Positions 4,915 to 6,706 of a DNA stretch of 6,706 bases are shown here, piece after piece (the first letter of the stretch is position 1; the number at the start of each line of letters is the position of its first letter). The translations under genes were made by a program, and so were the position numbers. The notes under the pieces were generated by a model. It made no database searches, was not told the DNA's origin, and worked only from the letters and a program-made list of their open reading frames with translations. The stretch is from an uncultured Eubacterium sp. (GTDB lineage: Bacteria > Bacillota > Clostridia > Lachnospirales > Lachnospiraceae), in NCBI GenBank assembly GCA_934317205.1, contig CAKREL010000109.1:1-6706 (forward strand). The letters run 5' to 3'.

Positions 4915-6366
4915 ATGAAATTAGATATCAATTTCTGGAATATTCACTGCTGGCTCCTTCAGCGTGATATTCCACATATGTACATTTTTGAAGACGAGCT
5001 GGAACCATTTTCCGGTATTCGTTTTTACGCTCCGGAAAATGACACGGAACACTTTGCAATTCTGTATGATGAGACACACAGCCGACAATACCGTTCTGTT
5101 TTAACTTTCCAAAACAGCCGTATTTATTTTCAAAATCTTTGTGCACACGAAGCAATGAATATCCTCACAGAGATTTTAACAGAATATGCACGCTGCATCT
5201 GTAAAGTAAAAAGTATCAATCTGAATATGGGACATTTATCTGATGTATTAAAGAGTATTTCCGATTATCTCGGCTATCCGTTTATTCTCATAAAGGATAC
5301 ACATATTTTTGCTTTTACACCCGGCTATGAAACTATCGTTCAGCAATTTAAATCAGATTTCTTTCATCGGAATATTTTTGACACCTTAAACGAGTGGGGA
5401 CAGACATCACAGGTAACCAGTTTTACCTACCCCAAACTTGTTCAATCAGAGGCATATTCACCGTTTTTTCTTGGACGGTTTTCTTTCCAGCAGAACTATA
5501 TCTGGATATTTGCAATCGGAAATAAGGACAATATCCATTATGGAAATTTAAACTTGTTTGAATCATTTCTGCAATATATTCAGCAGGCCATTTTATTATC
5601 AGAATCACAAACATTCAATTACCCCAGTGTTACAACTGACAAATGTCTGCTGGATTTTATCACCAGTGCGGAACCGACACAGGCGTCTATACAGTCTGCC
5701 CTGAATCGCTTGCACTGGAAAAAGGATGACTGCTATACGATATATCGAATTGAACTATTTAATTACAGTGATTCTTTCATTCTCAACCACATACTGGCAC
5801 ATTTACACAAGACCTTTCCAAAAGCTTATGCAATGATATATGACAGTGGCATTTACCTTTTTTGGAACCAGAATCAATATGGGCCATTTATTACAGAAGA
5901 GACATTTGCAACCATACTGCCAACAGATTTTTTATTTATCGGTCAAAGCAATATTCAAAATGATTTTTCTATTTTACCAGTCCTGCTCCGCCAGGCAAAA
6001 GAAGCGGTTGCTCATGGACGCAGACAAGACAATCATTTTCAATTTTCACAGGAAATTTCAAAAGAAATGCTTTACGACAGAGTGCGCAAAGATAAAAATA
6101 TCCAGTCACTGATCCATCCTGCTATAAAATATCTTCAGGCACTGGATGAAAAATCACAGGGGAAAACACAATATATCCATACATTGAAGACCTATCTTCT
6201 TTCTGGAATTAATTTTTCCCTTTCCGCGAAAAAATTAAATTTACACCGAAATACTCTGATCAGCCGTATTCATAAAATAGAATCACTGACAGGTATTGAT
6301 TTTGCAGAATGCAAATTATGTGAATCACTTTTGCTTTCTATTATGATACATGATCCAACCTCGTGA
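4915..6366 (+). CDS. PucR/CdaR-family transcriptional regulator
   Basis: 483 residues from ATG 4915, chosen because AGAGG (4905-4909) lies five bases upstream; an in-frame TTG at 4873 inside mocA has no such support. The C-terminus (about 426-483) is the PucR-type helix-turn-helix: NFSLSAKKLNLHRNTLISRI followed by HKIESLTGIDF, with the hallmark HRNTL at 444-448. The middle (about 245-370) resembles the GGDEF-like domain found in CdaR/PucR regulators. The N-terminal half (1-240) looks like a ligand-sensing region that I do not recognise; it is rich in aromatic residues and does not show the classical PucR N-terminal domain. Relatives control purine, sugar-acid or other catabolic genes, usually as activators. 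Co-transcription with mocA suggests that it controls the hydroxylase genes or this cluster. The ligand is unknown. Confidence 0.88.
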   Translation: MKLDINFWNIHCWLLQRDIPHMYIFEDELEPFSGIRFYAPENDTEHFAILYDETHSRQYRSVLTFQNSRIYFQNLCAHEAMNILTEILTEYARCICKVKSINLNMGHLSDVLKSISDYLGYPFILIKDTHIFAFTPGYETIVQQFKSDFFHRNIFDTLNEWGQTSQVTSFTYPKLVQSEAYSPFFLGRFSFQQNYIWIFAIGNKDNIHYGNLNLFESFLQYIQQAILLSESQTFNYPSVTTDKCLLDFITSAEPTQASIQSALNRLHWKKDDCYTIYRIELFNYSDSFILNHILAHLHKTFPKAYAMIYDSGIYLFWNQNQYGPFITEETFATILPTDFLFIGQSNIQNDFSILPVLLRQAKEAVAHGRRQDNHFQFSQEISKEMLYDRVRKDKNIQSLIHPAIKYLQALDEKSQGKTQYIHTLKTYLLSGINFSLSAKKLNLHRNTLISRIHKIESLTGIDFAECKLCESLLLSIMIHDPTS

Positions 6367-6373
6367 TCATCCC

Positions 6374-6414
6374 AAAAAAGCTGTTGAAAATAATTAATTT
6401 CCAACAGCTTTTTT
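6374..6414. terminator. Bidirectional intrinsic terminator between converging genes
   Basis: AAAAAAGCTGTTG (6374-6386) pairs with its complement (6402-6414), and an inner AAAT/ATTT (6388-6391, 6397-6400) extends the stem around a 5-base loop. The six-base A and T runs at the two ends give a U tail in either direction. It lies eight bases after the PucR stop and about 60 bases after the stop of the minus-strand FAD-subunit gene, and serves both. Confidence 0.9.
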
Positions 6415-6475
6415 AGATTGCTAATTTAACAAATTATATTTTTCCATTTTTCATCTACAGACTGAATAAGATCTG

Positions 6476-6706
6476 TTATGAAATCTTTGCTGATGCATCT
6501 TTAATCATATGTTTCATTGCAACATATACCATCTCTTTACGATACTCTGCGGTTGCTCTCTGATCTGTAATTGGATGAATGCTCTCAGAAGCCATTTTAG
6601 CTGCTTCTTCCACAACTTCATCTGTTACCTTTTTGCCAATCAGGAACTCTTCTACCTCTTTTGCTCTGATGGATCTTGGAGCTACAGCACCAAGTGCAAC
6701 TCTTGC
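6476..6706 (-). CDS. FAD-binding subunit of a xanthine-dehydrogenase-type molybdenum hydroxylase, C-terminal part
   Basis: 76 codons plus TAA, read from the right edge; the 5' part is outside the window. The segment ALGAVAPRSIRAKEVEEFLIG, broken here as ALGAVAPRS then IRAKEVEEFLIG, and PITDQRATAEYRKEMV near the C-terminus are typical of the C-terminal domain of CO-dehydrogenase/xanthine-dehydrogenase flavoprotein subunits. This subunit passes electrons between the iron-sulfur protein and NAD or another acceptor through FAD. Clostridial enzymes of this type usually have separate molybdenum, FAD and iron-sulfur subunits encoded together, so partners probably lie to the right. Its presence ties the maturation genes in the window to a molybdenum hydroxylase. 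The substrate cannot be told from this fragment. It converges on the PucR gene. Confidence 0.85.
   Translation of the reverse strand, partial: ARVALGAVAPRSIRAKEVEEFLIGKKVTDEVVEEAAKMASESIHPITDQRATAEYRKEMVYVAMKHMIKDASAKIS

Noticed and set aside
4928..5614. Minus-strand frames within the PucR gene, and a plus-frame at 5840-6112
   Set aside because: They are short, without motifs, and overlap a long gene with a clear C-terminal helix-turn-helix.
6350..6370. Inverted repeat ATGATC/GATCAT around the PucR stop
   Set aside because: Only six-base arms with a 9-base spacer, partly coding; probably chance.

Overview
The window looks like part of a chromosomal molybdenum-hydroxylase maturation locus from a low-GC Firmicute, most likely a clostridial or Lachnospiraceae-type anaerobe. 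The grounds are AT-rich spacers, AGGAG-type ribosome sites, sigma-A-like promoters with 17-bp spacers, and protein sequences of clostridial character. The organism call is inference. No RNA gene, transposon, CRISPR array or phage gene was seen.

Layout from left to right. At 1-905 (minus, 3' end off the window) lies a MOSC domain fused to a MogA/MoaB-type molybdopterin-binding domain. A 261-bp spacer follows, with its promoter region, an operator-like repeat and the terminator of the next gene. At 1167-1805 (minus) is a GntR/FCD-family regulator with its own promoter. At 1909-4082 (minus) is a tight three-gene operon, read in the order CinA-like molybdopterin-binding-fold protein, short flavodoxin-like protein, XdhC-type maturation factor. 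A 219-bp divergent promoter region separates it from a plus-strand operon: a MocA-type molybdenum cofactor cytidylyltransferase (4302-4901) and a PucR/CdaR-type regulator (4915-6366). A bidirectional terminator follows. The right edge carries the C-terminal 76 residues of a xanthine-dehydrogenase-type FAD subunit (minus), so hydroxylase structural genes probably lie to the right.

How the parts may work together. MOSC-Mog would act on molybdopterin activation or sulfur handling. MocA would make molybdopterin cytosine dinucleotide from Moco and CTP. XdhC would hold, sulfurate or insert the cofactor into the hydroxylase. The CinA-like and flavodoxin-like proteins are coupled to XdhC but have no assigned job, and the CinA-like protein has lost the acidic motif that normally follows GGxG. 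Two regulators of different families are embedded in the cluster.

The main non-coding signal is an AT-rich array of in-phase 7-bp units (consensus TATNNAT, with a central TATCGAT-TATTTAT pair). It occurs at all four promoter regions of the cluster: before MOSC-Mog, gntR, the CinA-like operon and mocA. It overlaps or abuts predicted promoter elements or start sites, and suggests a small regulon under one factor. The GntR protein is the first candidate because one copy sits at its own transcription start.
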